The position numbers and the translations under genes are program-made. From NCBI RefSeq assembly GCF_022539315.1, contig NC_066343.1, positions 42,918,466-42,982,465 on the forward strand: a DNA stretch of 64,000 bases. The letters run 5' to 3'. Every line of letters begins with the position of its first letter. Positions within the stretch are counted from its first letter, which is position 1. The DNA comes from Serinus canaria (Eukaryota; Chordata; Aves; Passeriformes; Fringillidae). Positions 39,047 to 51,270 of this stretch are shown one piece after another. The notes under the pieces were generated by a model that saw only the letters and a program-made list of their open reading frames with translations, made no database searches and had not been told where the DNA came from.

Positions 39047-39549
39047 TTCCCTTCCCTTCCCTTCCCTTCCCTTCCCTTTCCCTTCCCTTCCCTTCCCTTC
39101 CCTTCCCTTCCCTTCCCGTTCCCTTCCCTTCCCTTCCCTTCCCTTCCCTCCTTCCCTTCCCTTCCCTTCCCTTCCCTTCCCTTCCCTTCCCTTCCCTTCC
39201 CTTCCCTTCCCTTCCCTTCCCTTGCCCTTCCCTTCCCTTCCCTTCCCTTCCCTTCCCTTCCCTTCCTTCCCTTCCCTTCCCTTCCTTCCCTTCCCTTCCC
39301 TTCCCTTCCCTTCCCTTCCTTCCCTTCCCTTCCCTTCCCTTCCTTCCCTTTCCCTTCCCTTCCCTTCCCTTCCCTTCCCTTCCCTTCCCTTCCCTTCCCT
39401 TCCCTTCCCTTCCCTTCCCTTCCCTTCCCTTCCCTTCCCTTCCCTTCCCTTCCCTTCCCTTCCCTTCCCTTCCCTTCCCTTCCCTTCCCTTCCCTTCCCT
39501 TCCCTTCCCTTCCCTTCCCTTCCCTTCCCTTCCTTCTCCCTCTCCTTCT
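39047..39549. repeat. (CCCTT)n / (AAGGG)n pentanucleotide satellite-like tract
   Basis: About 500 bp of CCCTT units on the plus strand, close to 100 copies. There are occasional CCTT, CCCTTT, GTTCCC and TTGCCC interruptions. The longest pure block is about 180 bp, near 39351-39531. On the sense strand of ADAMTSL1 it reads (AAGGG)n, all purine. It produces long false open frames (GREGK on minus, FPSLP on plus) that are not genes. Confidence 0.97.
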
Positions 39550-40563
39550 CAGCAAACACAGAGCCACTGCACTGTGTTATCAGCTACTTTGTGTGCTTTG
39601 CTCCATACCAATGCAAAGAAGCTTTTTAAAAAGCAGCTTTCCCTGTTACAGAACCCACAAATATACACACACTCTCTTCAACAAATATCGCACGGCTATT
39701 TGAATCTTTAGAGTCATGTGCTATTCAGCAACTGCACAGCTGCTCCAGAATGGTAGAGCTGGTATGATTCTAAGGCTGGGGGCAGGTCTTCAGGCTAGCA
39801 CATGTGATTCCTTAGGTGTGTCCACAGAGGCATGAAAATACACCTACTTTTTAATCCTTCCTTCAAACTGACAAGACACAGCCTATTTCCATCACAAAAG
39901 TTTTAGAGCTCCATCTGTGGTGATATAAACAGACTGAAAAAATCTGTCTGGGGTTCACTGGGGCACACTAATGCTACTTTACCATTCTCAGTTAAAGCTG
40001 GGTCAGCATGCAGGAAAGGCCATGTTTTTCTGCAGGCGCCTCTCTCATGCCTGTGCCGGCACTTTCTGACAACTCCAGCTCCTCAGTTCCCTGGAGAACT
40101 GCGTGACCATGCTGAGCATGCAGGCACACGTGGTGCTAGGAGGCCTTGGAGACAGCACTCTGCCAGGCTGGCAGCACCAGCCCCTCCGGGTTCCCCTGAG
40201 CTGTAGGGCAGCATAAACCATTCTGTCAGAGCAGTGTGCACTGTCCTGTGCACAGCCAGCTCATACAGGCAGAGACGTGCTGGAAGGGCCACCTCCTCCT
40301 GCTCTCCTGCTCTTCACAAGCAGCTAGCTAGCTGAGATGGGATTATGCTGCTGACACCTTTCCACAAGCCTCTGTCCACCCCCACAACCCGACCAACAGT
40401 ACGAGTAAGGCTGCTTTAACCCAAGAGGCAAGCACCTGTGGGGACAACTAGACTGAGCACCATTATTCAGGTACTTGAGAAAGAGTGGGGTGAAATCTAG
40501 CCTGCAAAAAATGAAAACTTGCTAAAAGGGGAAGGTGGCACCCTACCAGAAGGAACAGCTTAC

Positions 40564-40690
40564 GTTTGCTTGCAGAGAGCTGGGACTTATAGTGGCCTCG
40601 AACCAGCCGGCAGGTGGACCCATCTCCATTGCAGACCCCACAGTTATCTTCCTTGACAGCACTTCCCAGCTGGTGGTCACAGCCAACAAT
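40564..40690 (-). CDS. ADAMTSL1: ADAMTSL1 exon: end of cysteine-rich module and start of spacer
   Basis: This 127-bp exon enters in phase 0 and leaves one base (C) in its last codon. It encodes 42 complete residues, from IVGCDHQLGS to SQLSASK. The segment EDNCGVCNGDGSTC is the signature that closes the ADAMTS cysteine-rich module, and the residues after it open the cysteine-poor spacer. The acceptor is TTGCCAG and the donor is AAAC|GTAAGC. Joined to the previous exon it restores ...GLCQ-IVGCD... without gap or overlap, as in human ADAMTSL1 (about residues 159-200). The codon split with the next exon is C|TG, leucine, where the human protein has serine; this is the least conserved junction of the ten. 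The intron before it is the longest in the window. Confidence 0.95.
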
Positions 40691-41510
40691 CTGGCAAGAA
40701 AGAAAGACGTGCAGTTCAACGTGAGCACTTACCAACTGACTGCTCAATCCATCTCTGCAACTAATTACTCTAAATTTCTCTCTTAGCATCTCTAGAGGGC
40801 CATAAAGTACCCTAGCAGTGAAAGAGGCTGAGCAAATCTGGCTGGCAGTGTGCACTGAAGTTAGGCGAGAGATAGGGAACAGGTTAGTACTCAATGGCTC
40901 TTGCAGTCCAGAGGAAGAAAGGATGTTGTTGGAGGTTGTTATTTTAGGGTATTGTGAATATTTCTTGGTCAGAGTCCTATCAGAAATTTCACTTAGAGTT
41001 TCACAAAGAAAAATGCCTGAAACAGATAAAAAGACAGATAGGAAGCAGACTGACAGATAAAAGTGAAGAGCAGCATGGATCAATATCAACATGACTCTGA
41101 AATTTTACCTGCTATGCAGCTGGGAAAGCCATGTGGTTTTAATTATGTTTGACAGTAATCCCATTCCACACTGTCAATGCCTGTGTTCAGACATTGCAAA
41201 AGATCTGATAAAGAAGGCCGGAATGGTTGCAACAGAAGAATTGAGAGTCATTGCATGAATGTAATTACCTGCTCTGAAATTGGCTTTATTCCTACATGCA
41301 AATTGTCTGGTCAAAAATTTTAAGAGTTGAATAGATTCAACTCTTGAAACTAGGCTTCTCAGTTTGAAAAAACCTTGTTATTCCGAGAAGAATCAAATAG
41401 TAATTTATAATTAAGTACATTTAAAATTAATGAATGGACTATTTGTTTAACACAGTGTTAAACTGTGGCCTTTTGTTTGAACTTTAAGTTCTGCATCCGA
41501 GTTACTAATT

Positions 41511-41570
41511 TTTTACATAAATAATAGAAATCCAAGAAATTTTTACATAAATAATAGAAATCCAAGAAAG
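41511..41570. repeat. 30-bp tandem duplication
   Basis: TTTTACATAAATAATAGAAA followed by TCCAAGAAAT is repeated head to tail, and the copies differ only at the last base. The near identity suggests a recent event. Confidence 0.9.
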
Positions 41571-43430
41571 TCCTTGCAATGTTATAATCACCTTTGTAAG
41601 TACTAGAAAATTAAAGGCCTTCTAGCATTCTGGCATGCAGAGTAAGTGATGAACAAATATTTGTCTATAACTTCTAATGAGGTTGTGCTAAGGCTCTTAG
41701 CCAAACAGAGAATGTATATATAAACACAGAGAATTTTAAATAAAGTGTTTTTTTCAGCTTTAATTTTCCCCGCATTTCTGAGTTTTAGTTAAATCTGAGA
41801 ACTGGGTCCTAGAAAATGATGAGAGCAAACAGGGCACTTATCATTAAGACTCATTAAAGCTGTATGTGTAACTTGCCCACTAAAACATTCATAGGCTAAT
41901 ATTTCTTATTTGTACAAATTTGAGTGTGCAGAATTACACAACTCTGCTGGGGTGAGATATACTTCTGGGTTTGTCTATGAAAATACAGGCTTTAATAACC
42001 AGTATTTTCTTTAGCAATTCAATTTCCATTTCTAACATCATTATTTTACTAGCTGCAGAATAGCTGTTTCCTTGATTATCTATCATATTGACAATATAAT
42101 TAATTCAATTTAAATCATTATAGATTCAAGCTTGATGAAAGCTATCATCGAATTTGTTTGGCTTTACCTACTTCTTCCAGGTCAGAACTGGGTGAAACCT
42201 CCTATGCTTACACACTATATTATGAACCCTCTAAGGAATTAGTGAAGCCTAAAGAAGCAACAGTCACAAAAATTATACATTTCCTTCCAAATCTAGCCAT
42301 ATCAAGACTGCAAGAGACATTTTAACAAATTAAAAACATCACAGCAAGTAATGGTTAGAAAACTGAGGCAAAGATAAGCACATCTTGACTGTGATTGCTC
42401 CATATAACACTTCCAATTACAGATATACTAATTGTATCCACAGTACTGTGTAAGATTTCTGTCTATTTTTTTTCTGAATAAGAATATTCCTACAGGAGCT
42501 GAACCACCTTTGATATACACAGACTGGTATGCTTTATCTTCCATGAATGTCACTGTTTAAAAAAGATGGTAAAAAGGATCATTTGTATGATCTGAAAACT
42601 GTATATCAATGCCTTCAAATCAGACTTTCCTTCAAGTGCATTAGAGATCACTAGCACCCACAATGAGAAGGGTCCTGCTGGGGAGCCCAGATAACAGAAG
42701 AAAGGTCAGAATTCCCTTTCATTTCTGCTGAAAAGTTCAGTTTAGAGTGGTACACATATCTTTATGCCTTTGCCTATTTTGAAATGAATACGTGAACTGT
42801 TTGGATAGGAAATTGGCTGGATCTTAAATCCAGGTATGAGGTAACCAGTTAAAAAAACCTGAGCATTTACTACTTGAAAGCATTTTTAACTTTATGAATC
42901 ACCAACTCACATGTTGCCATGGGCTATACCCTGATTAAAGTTAATTTATAAATGGAGAAATTTGGAGCTAGGTCACAACTTGTGGAGGAAACCACCAGGA
43001 AAATCTCAGGTGTGAAAGGAAGTTATATTATGGTATATTTGTCTTTTTTTGAGTTGGATAGCCATTGCCAGTGTACAGCATAAAAATATTTCTTCTGTTG
43101 AAATGCTGCATTTCAAATGGAAGTATGAGCAAAGTGTAAGTATGGAGACCTTTGTGATTACTAACATTTCTGTGGTATGTACAAAATGTACATTAACCTT
43201 ACTGTATTTGGCAGTGTCTCAGATAATTTTATGCAATTAAAAGTTTTGATGAAATTAAATGAATTTCCTATTTGTTCCCAAGGTCTCTGCAGAAATTTTT
43301 TCTTTACTGTGTTAGATTATGTGTCTAGATAGATATGCAGAGCTCTGGGAATATGTATGAAATTTTCATTAAAAAAAATTGATGAGTAATTAACCAATGC
43401 CTGAAATAAAAAATATTCCCAAGTTTATGC

Positions 43431-43594
43431 TTTTTTCTTTTCCTTTTCCTTTTCCTTTCAATGCCAAACTATTCATTTTTTTCCTTTCCCTCTTCCTTTT
43501 CCTTTTCATTTTCCTTTCAACGCCACCCTTTTCCTTTTCCTTTTCCTTTTCCTTTTCCTTTTCCTTTTCCTTTTCCTTTTCCTTTTCCTTCCCC
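43431..43594. repeat. (TTTTCC)n hexanucleotide microsatellite
   Basis: The pure block at about 43527-43590 holds about ten TTTTCC units. A degenerate upstream part contains two copies of TTTTCCTTTCAAYGCCA. The sense strand of ADAMTSL1 is purine-rich (GGAAAA)n. Confidence 0.95.
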
Positions 43595-44763
43595 TATTAT
43601 TTAGGGAAATTCTTCCATCTTTGAAGGCAATTACATGAACTAGAAAGGTTGCTGGTATTTGAAGTGGAGTCACTGAAGCTTTAAAATGAAAAACAGTACT
43701 CCAGATCTCTTATATGAGTTTTTAGTAGCTCTTACATGAAAACATTTTGCAGGCTGGACTTTTGTGACAGCAAAAGACCAGACAAGGAAATATTAAAGTG
43801 CTCCTGAAAAACTACACAGCTCATGAGAGCAATATCTTTTGTCTCTGAGTGGAAGAAGCAGAAGTTTGGCTGAGTTGAAAACATGTCAGTTCCATAGCAT
43901 TATTTTCACTGTCCATCAAGGCTGTAGAGAACTCATTGAAAAAGGTTATGGAAGGGGTGAAATATGTCACCACTCACCAAGAAATCTGCAAAGGGTTAAC
44001 AAGGAACAGAAAGGCAGAATTGTTTCTTCCAGCATCCACCCTTAGCATGAACAAAACACAGAGGGAAGGTTTTAAAATGGCTGTAATCAGAGATGTTGAA
44101 GATGCAAGACACTGGGAGAGGCCAGCTACCAAGAGAAGTAGACTGACTTGGTCTGCAGAACTAGAAAAGTCTGCCAAGACCCTGACCTATGGGCATATTC
44201 ACCTGATGAGAGGTGGTTGAGGACCTCATCATGAAAATAGCACTGTGGAAGGCATTGCTACATCAGCAAGGAAACAGTATGGATACTGTACCTCCAATAT
44301 CCAGCTCAGAGTAATGGTTTGGGGGACACAGTTTGAAATAACTTAATGACATTTTTGAATTGGAAGTCTAGGGAGTATTTCACTCTCCTAGAAGCCTTGA
44401 AATGTCAAGTCCTTGTCTTGGTCTGAAGCTGGATCTAATGTTGAAATAATGAAGTTTCTGTGGAGTAGAAACTTCCCTTTCCAATGCATTTTAGTTCTGA
44501 TCTCAATATATCCTGGGAGGTTTAGGGAGATGAAGTCTTTTTCAATCCATAAAGGTCTGGGAAGGAAGCCCCCACTAGAAAGGAAAATTGATTACTACAA
44601 CAAATTGTGCTTGGAAATGTTCTGAAGTAAGCAGTTTTCATACTTATTTCTATTATATGTTAAGCTTCCTCTCCTTAAAGCAGGGTAATGAAGCACAGAC
44701 TTTCCACACTGGAATCTTTAGAGTTTCAAGTTGCTGAAGTGCGGTCAGAGGCTTGAACTGCAC

Positions 44764-44807
44764 ATTGTTACGGCACAAAATGTGTATTGTTACTGCACAA
44801 AATGTCA
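44764..44807. repeat. 22-bp tandem duplication
   Basis: ATTGTTACGGCACAAAATGT plus GT is followed by ATTGTTACTGCACAAAATGT plus CA, two copies with three differences. Confidence 0.85.
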
Positions 44808-47800
44808 AAAAACAGCTCCATTAAGTACCCTGACTATCTAATCCAAACTCCATTAAAATCAAGAACATGTACTTACAAGTTTGATAAATTTTGGATGAAG
44901 CTCTTATGTGTTTCTAAAAGTGCTTCTATGAAGCTCATTACTACTGTGGTTAAATGCCCTTAAAGCAAAGGCAGATTTTGCAGAGCTCTGGATGTCTTTC
45001 AGTATATGGAAAATGTCAGCCATGTAGTACCAGAGTGAGGAAATCACAGGTGAGTACCAACTGCCTGCCCAGACCTTCTTCATCACCTCTAAAGTGAGCT
45101 GATTTTTTATTCTCCTTGTGGGTTTGGTGTAGAAAGTCTAACAAGAAAAAGCCAGAATAATAACAGCTAATCCCTAGTTGGCCAAGCCTGTATTGTTTTC
45201 TGGCATAAGGTACCACAGTTCTACTCAGAGGTAAAGATTCCATATTATATTTTAGGCTGAAGTCCCAGACTTCATGCTGAGTTTGACTCTCCCCCCGTCT
45301 TCCCCCCAAGCCCCCCTTACTCCACTTGATGGCTTACGGGTTGACAAAACAAAAATAAGGATATTCCTGACTCTGAGGCACACTGCAAAATAATTTTACA
45401 GGATGCTGTAAGAAAAGAGATGGCTATCAGATTAGTAGATCCACTGCTTGCATGTTGTTTAAAGGCATCGGGCTAAAAGTCCCACAACAGGAGTTGGAAC
45501 TAATCATTGAGTGCATGCATGAGTATTATAAGTGCATGTGTTCCCCTTGTGGACTTGAACTCTGGCTCAATTTAGCAGATTTTTCCAGAAATAAAACTGG
45601 ACCAGCAATGACAGGTTCTGCTCCATCCCTGCTACTCTGGAAATAGCCTGAAGTAAGAAGTTTTCATAATAATTTCTATTTAGTATTAAGAAATCCTAGG
45701 CAGGAAATAATGTAATAAAGCAAGCTTGCAAATCCAGGCAATTATAAATAAATCTCTCTGTTTTTCAAGGGGCATGTCTGCAGCTCAAACGCAAGAAGTT
45801 CTGAGAATCTGAGAAAAACAAAGTTGCCCTTCACATAGATACTAATGTGGGGCTCAATGTGGGACTTGTGTGGATTGTCACTGCTCAGTTGAAAAAGGTT
45901 TTGGATCAGAGCCATCACTTCAACTGGGTTCAAAATCCTGTTTTACAGAATCAGCATGAAGAGCTGCTCTACTCTGCAAATTACTGAGGAGAGAACAAGC
46001 TCGAGCCTGTACAGCAAACTGGATCTTTGTAGGTGGCTGTGACATGAGGACTTGCAGCTTCTGCTGCTGAGGTATCTGCCCTTCAGTGCACTGATGCCTT
46101 TGAGATGACATTTTACAGCCCCAGCATTTTTCTGGCACAGCCTCATGACATTACCCGGTCAAAGGCAATCTTGACCAGTACCAACCATATGCAATCAGTG
46201 CACTTGCTTGGTATTTCAGAGAAATATACCTTGCAACTCTTCAGGCAGTGTGAAACAAACTTCAGTTACTTATGAGTACCCCAATTGTTAAATACATTGA
46301 ATTGAAGTGGCTGAGATACACCTTCCAACACATGAAACATGGCTGACTAGATTGCAGATTTGTTGCCTTATCTACCAATAATCCATTGCAACCAATCTAT
46401 AGATCCTGCTTGGTACCTGTCCCACCACTCTTAGGTAGCCAGAGAGCTCTGCTATTAATATATTTAAACAAAGACCCTTATACAGTCTCACTCAACCAGC
46501 ACAGCAGACACAACATATTGGGAATCAATGGTTCAGCCAAAGCTCTAGAAGGAAACAGCAAACACCCAGCAGCAGAAGGAACATTTCTTAATTTTCTCTC
46601 AGGGAAAAATAAATATACACTTGCCCTGAAGCTACCCTTGATTTAACAAATAGAAATTAAACTAATTTTAAAGCTGCCACCTCTAGATAAGGATTACAGA
46701 TGCTCTAAAGTCTTGGATATAGCGAAAAGTTAACTCATTACATGCAAATTTAATTAGGAGGAATCTTCCAAGATAAAAAAAAAAAGATTGAATTTTTCTT
46801 GAAGAAGGAGAAAAGAACCCCCTAACCCTGTTTTTTTTCCAGCTAGTCTTTGGCAGATCATTACTGAAATACTTGCTTTTCTCCAGAAGAATCACATCTA
46901 TTGTCTGGATATCTTAGCAGTTCCAGAGGAAAAATCTGTCAGTTTTTGAAGAATATTAAAACACTACATCAGAAAGTGATTGCAAAGGCCAATCTAAGAC
47001 AAAATTCATCAAGGCAGTTCTCCCTCAGCTTCTTGGTAGCAATGTCCTTGAGAAACCAAGAGTAGATTCTGCCTGCTGGACCTATTCTTTTCTCCTAGAA
47101 CATGAAACACTAATTGTAAAAGCATTTAATTGACACTTGTGACAAATTACATTTGACTGCGATTCTTTGTAAGCTCTGGTGACCTCATGACATGCTTGAA
47201 ATTGCTATTTAGAGCTCTCTTCTCTTGGGCTGTACAGGCTTCTTTTGTTGGCAGGAGTCAGTCCTCTGCTGGCTGGATCAATGGAGATGCAGCTGCAGAG
47301 CTTTGTTCTACCAGCGCCAGCAAAGATTTTCTGGTACTTTGGCAGTCACATAATCTGTGTTATCAAGGAACAGATATCTTCCACAGTTCAAACACTTGAG
47401 AGAGGCTACTTGTCCCCAGGCTACTGCTGAAACAGCTTAGCTAGTGTATTTGGTACTCCATGCTGCGGCTCAGTGTGTAAGAGGAGTGCATGCAAGCCCT
47501 AGAAGACATTTAGGATCACAGAGGAAACTATCTCAAATGCCTGCAAAACACCTCTCCTGGGTCTTCACAGTCACGGGACCCCTTGCCAAGGTCTTCAGTG
47601 AGAACCACAAATCTGTTTTGCTGAGGACTCTCAAAACTGCCCTGCCATTGCAGATATCTTGCCATCCTCATACAGCAATAAAGCCACTGCACCACTCTAA
47701 CAGCTCAGGCTTTTAGGTGTGCTAAAGAAATACATGAACAGAGATTATTTCCTGGTAACTGAAAGAGAACCCTTAGAAGTCTCCAAGCTGCTCTTTTTAA

Positions 47801-49435
47801 TTTCTTATTATTGTAAAAGCTCCAAATGACAATGCTCCTCCCTCTGCCACCAGCTAAGGGAGCTGCTGTGAGTGCTGCTGGTCAAAGACATGTGAGCAGT
47901 AGATAAACTGGTCAGCACTTGTTGTTCCTGCTAAAAGACTAGAACAAAGTATCCCTGCGGGGGTGCTAACCTCTGTTAGCCCAGAAAGTAAAAAACTGGT
48001 AACTCAGGGCAGGGGAGTTCTAATAGCGCAACTGAGGAGTCTTTCACACACAAAAAATGATCCCATTTCCCTTCCACTCTCCACCACAAAGCTGTTCCTA
48101 CCTGGCATGATGGTAGCAATTTAAGCATTTGGCTACTACTCTTATGAATCATGGATCTCCACCCCACTTCTTTCTGTGTGCTGGAAAGATATCACAGTGG
48201 GGGAAAAGCTACCTCTTTTGCCTCAGAAAAACTGAAATTCATCAACAAGAGAAGAAAATTATGATTTGCTACCTGCAAAATACTCAAACGGCAATTCAGT
48301 CATTCAGCCCGACACAGGTTCAAAGCATACGACCAACAAATCAAGAATTCAGTACTTTCTGAAAAGTTATCTCTGCAAAAGATGTCTAGGTTTCAATGGA
48401 CTATTAAAAAAAAAAGGTTACAAACAGGAAGCAGAAATAGCTGAACTACACAAGACTGAAATCCCAGCACTACCTAAATACCTTGACATATTTTTCCACA
48501 AATAATTTCCTTTTTATGACCCTATTTCTGTCATAGTCTTGGCAGAAGAAAAAGATTATTAGGAGAAGTTTATTAGAAGTTTATTAAAAGATTATTAGGT
48601 GTTAGGAGCAAACCACCTCTAAAATAATACAGGCTGGTGGAAACACAAATGGTACTTGTTTGTAGAGAATTAATAAAACAAAGGCCATTCATTTCTCTAC
48701 CTTGTCATCAAACAGGAAAATAACAGCACTTTCAGTCCTCCTGTGTGAGGGAAAGACAGAAATACAGGTAAAAATCTCCTACTGAAAGTTACTGTCTCAG
48801 AGTTTTCACAGTTAGATAACGTCTAGGTGTACAAAAAAGGATCTTGCGAAAACCAGCACACAATCCTCCTTGTTACCAGTGCTAAAGGAGGACAAGAAAA
48901 GTCCCTAATATTGGACCAATTAATGCTGCAGGGTGGAAAAAATGCAGATCAGGGGTTAAAACATGGGGCTGGATAGACTCCTGGTGGTCTCTTTCCCCAG
49001 AACTGGAGCTGACTTGAAAGGAAGGCATGCAAAGAAATCATATCCCAAGCCAAGGAATGACTAGGACGAGCCATGGGCCCAGCTGCAAATTCCTGCAGCT
49101 ATGTCCCAAGTGTATCCCACATGGTCAGTCAGGGCCCAAGGCAGGCTTGTAAGCCTTTGAAAACCTGCTGAGGTGACAACCTAATCTTATTTTTACCTGT
49201 CTCATGCAGGTTTACTGTGCCAATGAATAAAATTTCCATACACCAGACTCCAAACATGGAACACTGGTATCCTGATTAGCTCTGTATTTTGGGCTGAACT
49301 GGAAACAGGAGAGGGTGTGTGCAGCAACAGTTTGTACACTAAAGAGAGAAGGAGGAACTCTCTATCGTGAAGTCATGGTACACAGGACATACAGCACAGT
49401 CACCTATTTAAAGTAGGGCGGATTTTCCCAGTCTA

Positions 49436-49436
<1 letters not shown>

Positions 49437-49469
<33 letters not shown>
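49437..49469. repeat. (AC)n dinucleotide microsatellite
   Basis: A 33-bp pure AC repeat. It is likely polymorphic. Confidence 0.97.
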
Positions 49470-49472
<3 letters not shown>

Positions 49473-49500
49473 CCATTTTAAGTATTGGCATATCTAGAAC

Positions 49501-49635
49501 CACAGAATAGAACTATGGACTAGTTTGGGCTGTAAGGGACCTTTAAAGGTCAATTAGGTCAACCCCCTAGCCATTGGCTGAACGCAGAATCAAAAAAAGA
49601 CCTCCAAGATCACCAAGTCTGACTTCTGACCAGCT
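49501..49635 (-). mobile_element. Two short CR1 3' ends in tandem
   Basis: CACAGAATAGAACTATGG with GGGACCTTTAAAGGTCAATT is one reverse-complement CR1 terminus. CAGAATCAAAAAAAGACCTC with CAAGATCACCAAGTCTGAC is a second directly after it. They lie about 30 bp beyond the (AC)n array. Confidence 0.65.
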
Positions 49636-51210
49636 ACAGGTAACTAGAGTTAGCGAAACGTAACTAAGCTTGTTAGCTTGTTAGCTGCACTTGAATTCAC
49701 TGTGCAGCACAGCAAATAAACTCTTAGGAATTAATAAATCGGAATTTTTAAAAAACTACCTTCAGTATTATGTGGAAGTAGATGTTTAAAGAGAAATTTA
49801 ATACTCTGTAAATAGTAAACATTAATATAGGCATTTCTGGAATGCAGCTTTCTTTAATGAATAACCTGTAAAATTAGGAGAAGGTAAAGGAGAAAACAGT
49901 CCAGTTTTGTGAGAAGAAATGAAAGGCTGTTTTTGGTCCTAAAGAAATTTTTTGTTATAATAAATTTAGTAAACAGCCTTCTTAAACATCCCCAGTTTTA
50001 TAATCATTGGATCTGATCCTACAATTAGAGCTATAATATGATTCATCATTTCATTCTATCATTTGGATGAAATAATTTTATAGTCTTTATTAAAAAACCC
50101 CACAAATAACAGTAATAGTAATAGTAATAATGAAAACACTCATACAATTAGAAATAGTCTTGGTTTACCAACAGAAGAATAGCTTTTCAAGTTTTATGTA
50201 GAAAGCAGAAAGCAAAAGAAATTTAAGGAATCAAGAGATTTCCTCAGAGAAATTTAAGGAATCAATAGGTCTTACACTTCTACATGTACAAGAAGTCAGT
50301 TTGTATACAACTCTTCCCAAATACATTTCTCATCAGTTTCTCGGACTAGCAGAACAGGTTTTGACTTTACAGCCAAATGTTGAGGTTAATTGCAGCACCA
50401 CTATTTTTTTTTGAGAATTTTCTGCTAAAGTTTACTCTAACTTTCATAGATCATGGCTACACTTTTCCCCTTTGATTGGAAGCCTAACACTGTTTCATCC
50501 TTTCAGCAGATAGTTTAGTTATGGACATTTTCAGTGTTTAACCTTTCAACACGAAAATGGCGCAGCTGTCATGATTTTTCACAGAGAAGAACTGATGTTG
50601 TCCTGAGCTATGGCTGAAATCTTTAAAGCAAACCCACAAATCATACACTTCACAGAAGCTTATGTGACGTGTGGTCCCCTGGGATCCCTGGGCTGGAGAG
50701 GCTGAAAGGATAGCAGAAGGCAAGGGACACTCTGTCTGTGTAAGTAAAAAGACTGCCTCGGCTGAAAATGTCCTGTTCATAATTGTGACTTCAGGGAAGC
50801 AATACTCATTTACATGAGGTGAGAATTTGGCTATGGTATTGGTGGAAAATGCTTTTGGGAAACTACACAACAATTTACTATTTGGCCACATATTTAATGA
50901 AAGCCATAAAAATTACCCCGATCTGGTGTTGTACAGCAACACACAGATTCTGACATCCGTACTGGAGATAGAAGCAGCCTTGAATAATCCTTCAACACCC
51001 ATTAGAGGAAGCAAAGACTTTCTTGTTCTCCCTTGCCTTGAGTTAAGAAAAAGAAAATTTTTCTGAATTCACACAAGCAGAAGGCAAAAATTATATTGAG
51101 AGAGAATTAAGTATGAGGACTACGATAACAGGAAGAAGAGAAAGGGATGAGGAAAAGAGATTCTGACAGGGAAAACCAATAACGCAAAGGAGATTTTGTC
51201 TACATTACTA

Positions 51211-51270
51211 AAAGGAAGGGAGGAAGGGAGGAAGGAAAGAAGGAAGGAAGGAAGGAAGGAAGGAAGGAAA
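51211..51270. repeat. (GGAA)n microsatellite
   Basis: GGAAGGGA units give way to about eight pure AAGG units. On the transcribed strand it is pyrimidine (TTCC)n, the opposite polarity to the tracts at 39047 and 43431. Confidence 0.95.

Larger units (their letters stand above)
34444..40563 (-). other. ADAMTSL1: ADAMTSL1 intron, 6120 bp, with a large (AAGGG)n tract
   Basis: GT-AG intron early in the spacer. Its main feature is the pentanucleotide tract at 39047-39549, about 1 kb downstream of the 40564 donor in the direction of transcription. A 17-bp tandem duplication lies at 37949. Sequence at about 40000-40320 is somewhat GC-richer but not CpG-island-like by eye. Confidence 0.85.

Noticed and set aside
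38893..39629. Open frames of 180-224 codons on both strands
   Set aside because: They are translations of the CCCTT pentanucleotide tract (GREGK and FPSLP repeats), open only because the repeat has no stop codons.
37949..44807. Short tandem duplications considered as a CRISPR-like array
   Set aside because: Only two copies each, no spacers, and the genome is a vertebrate.
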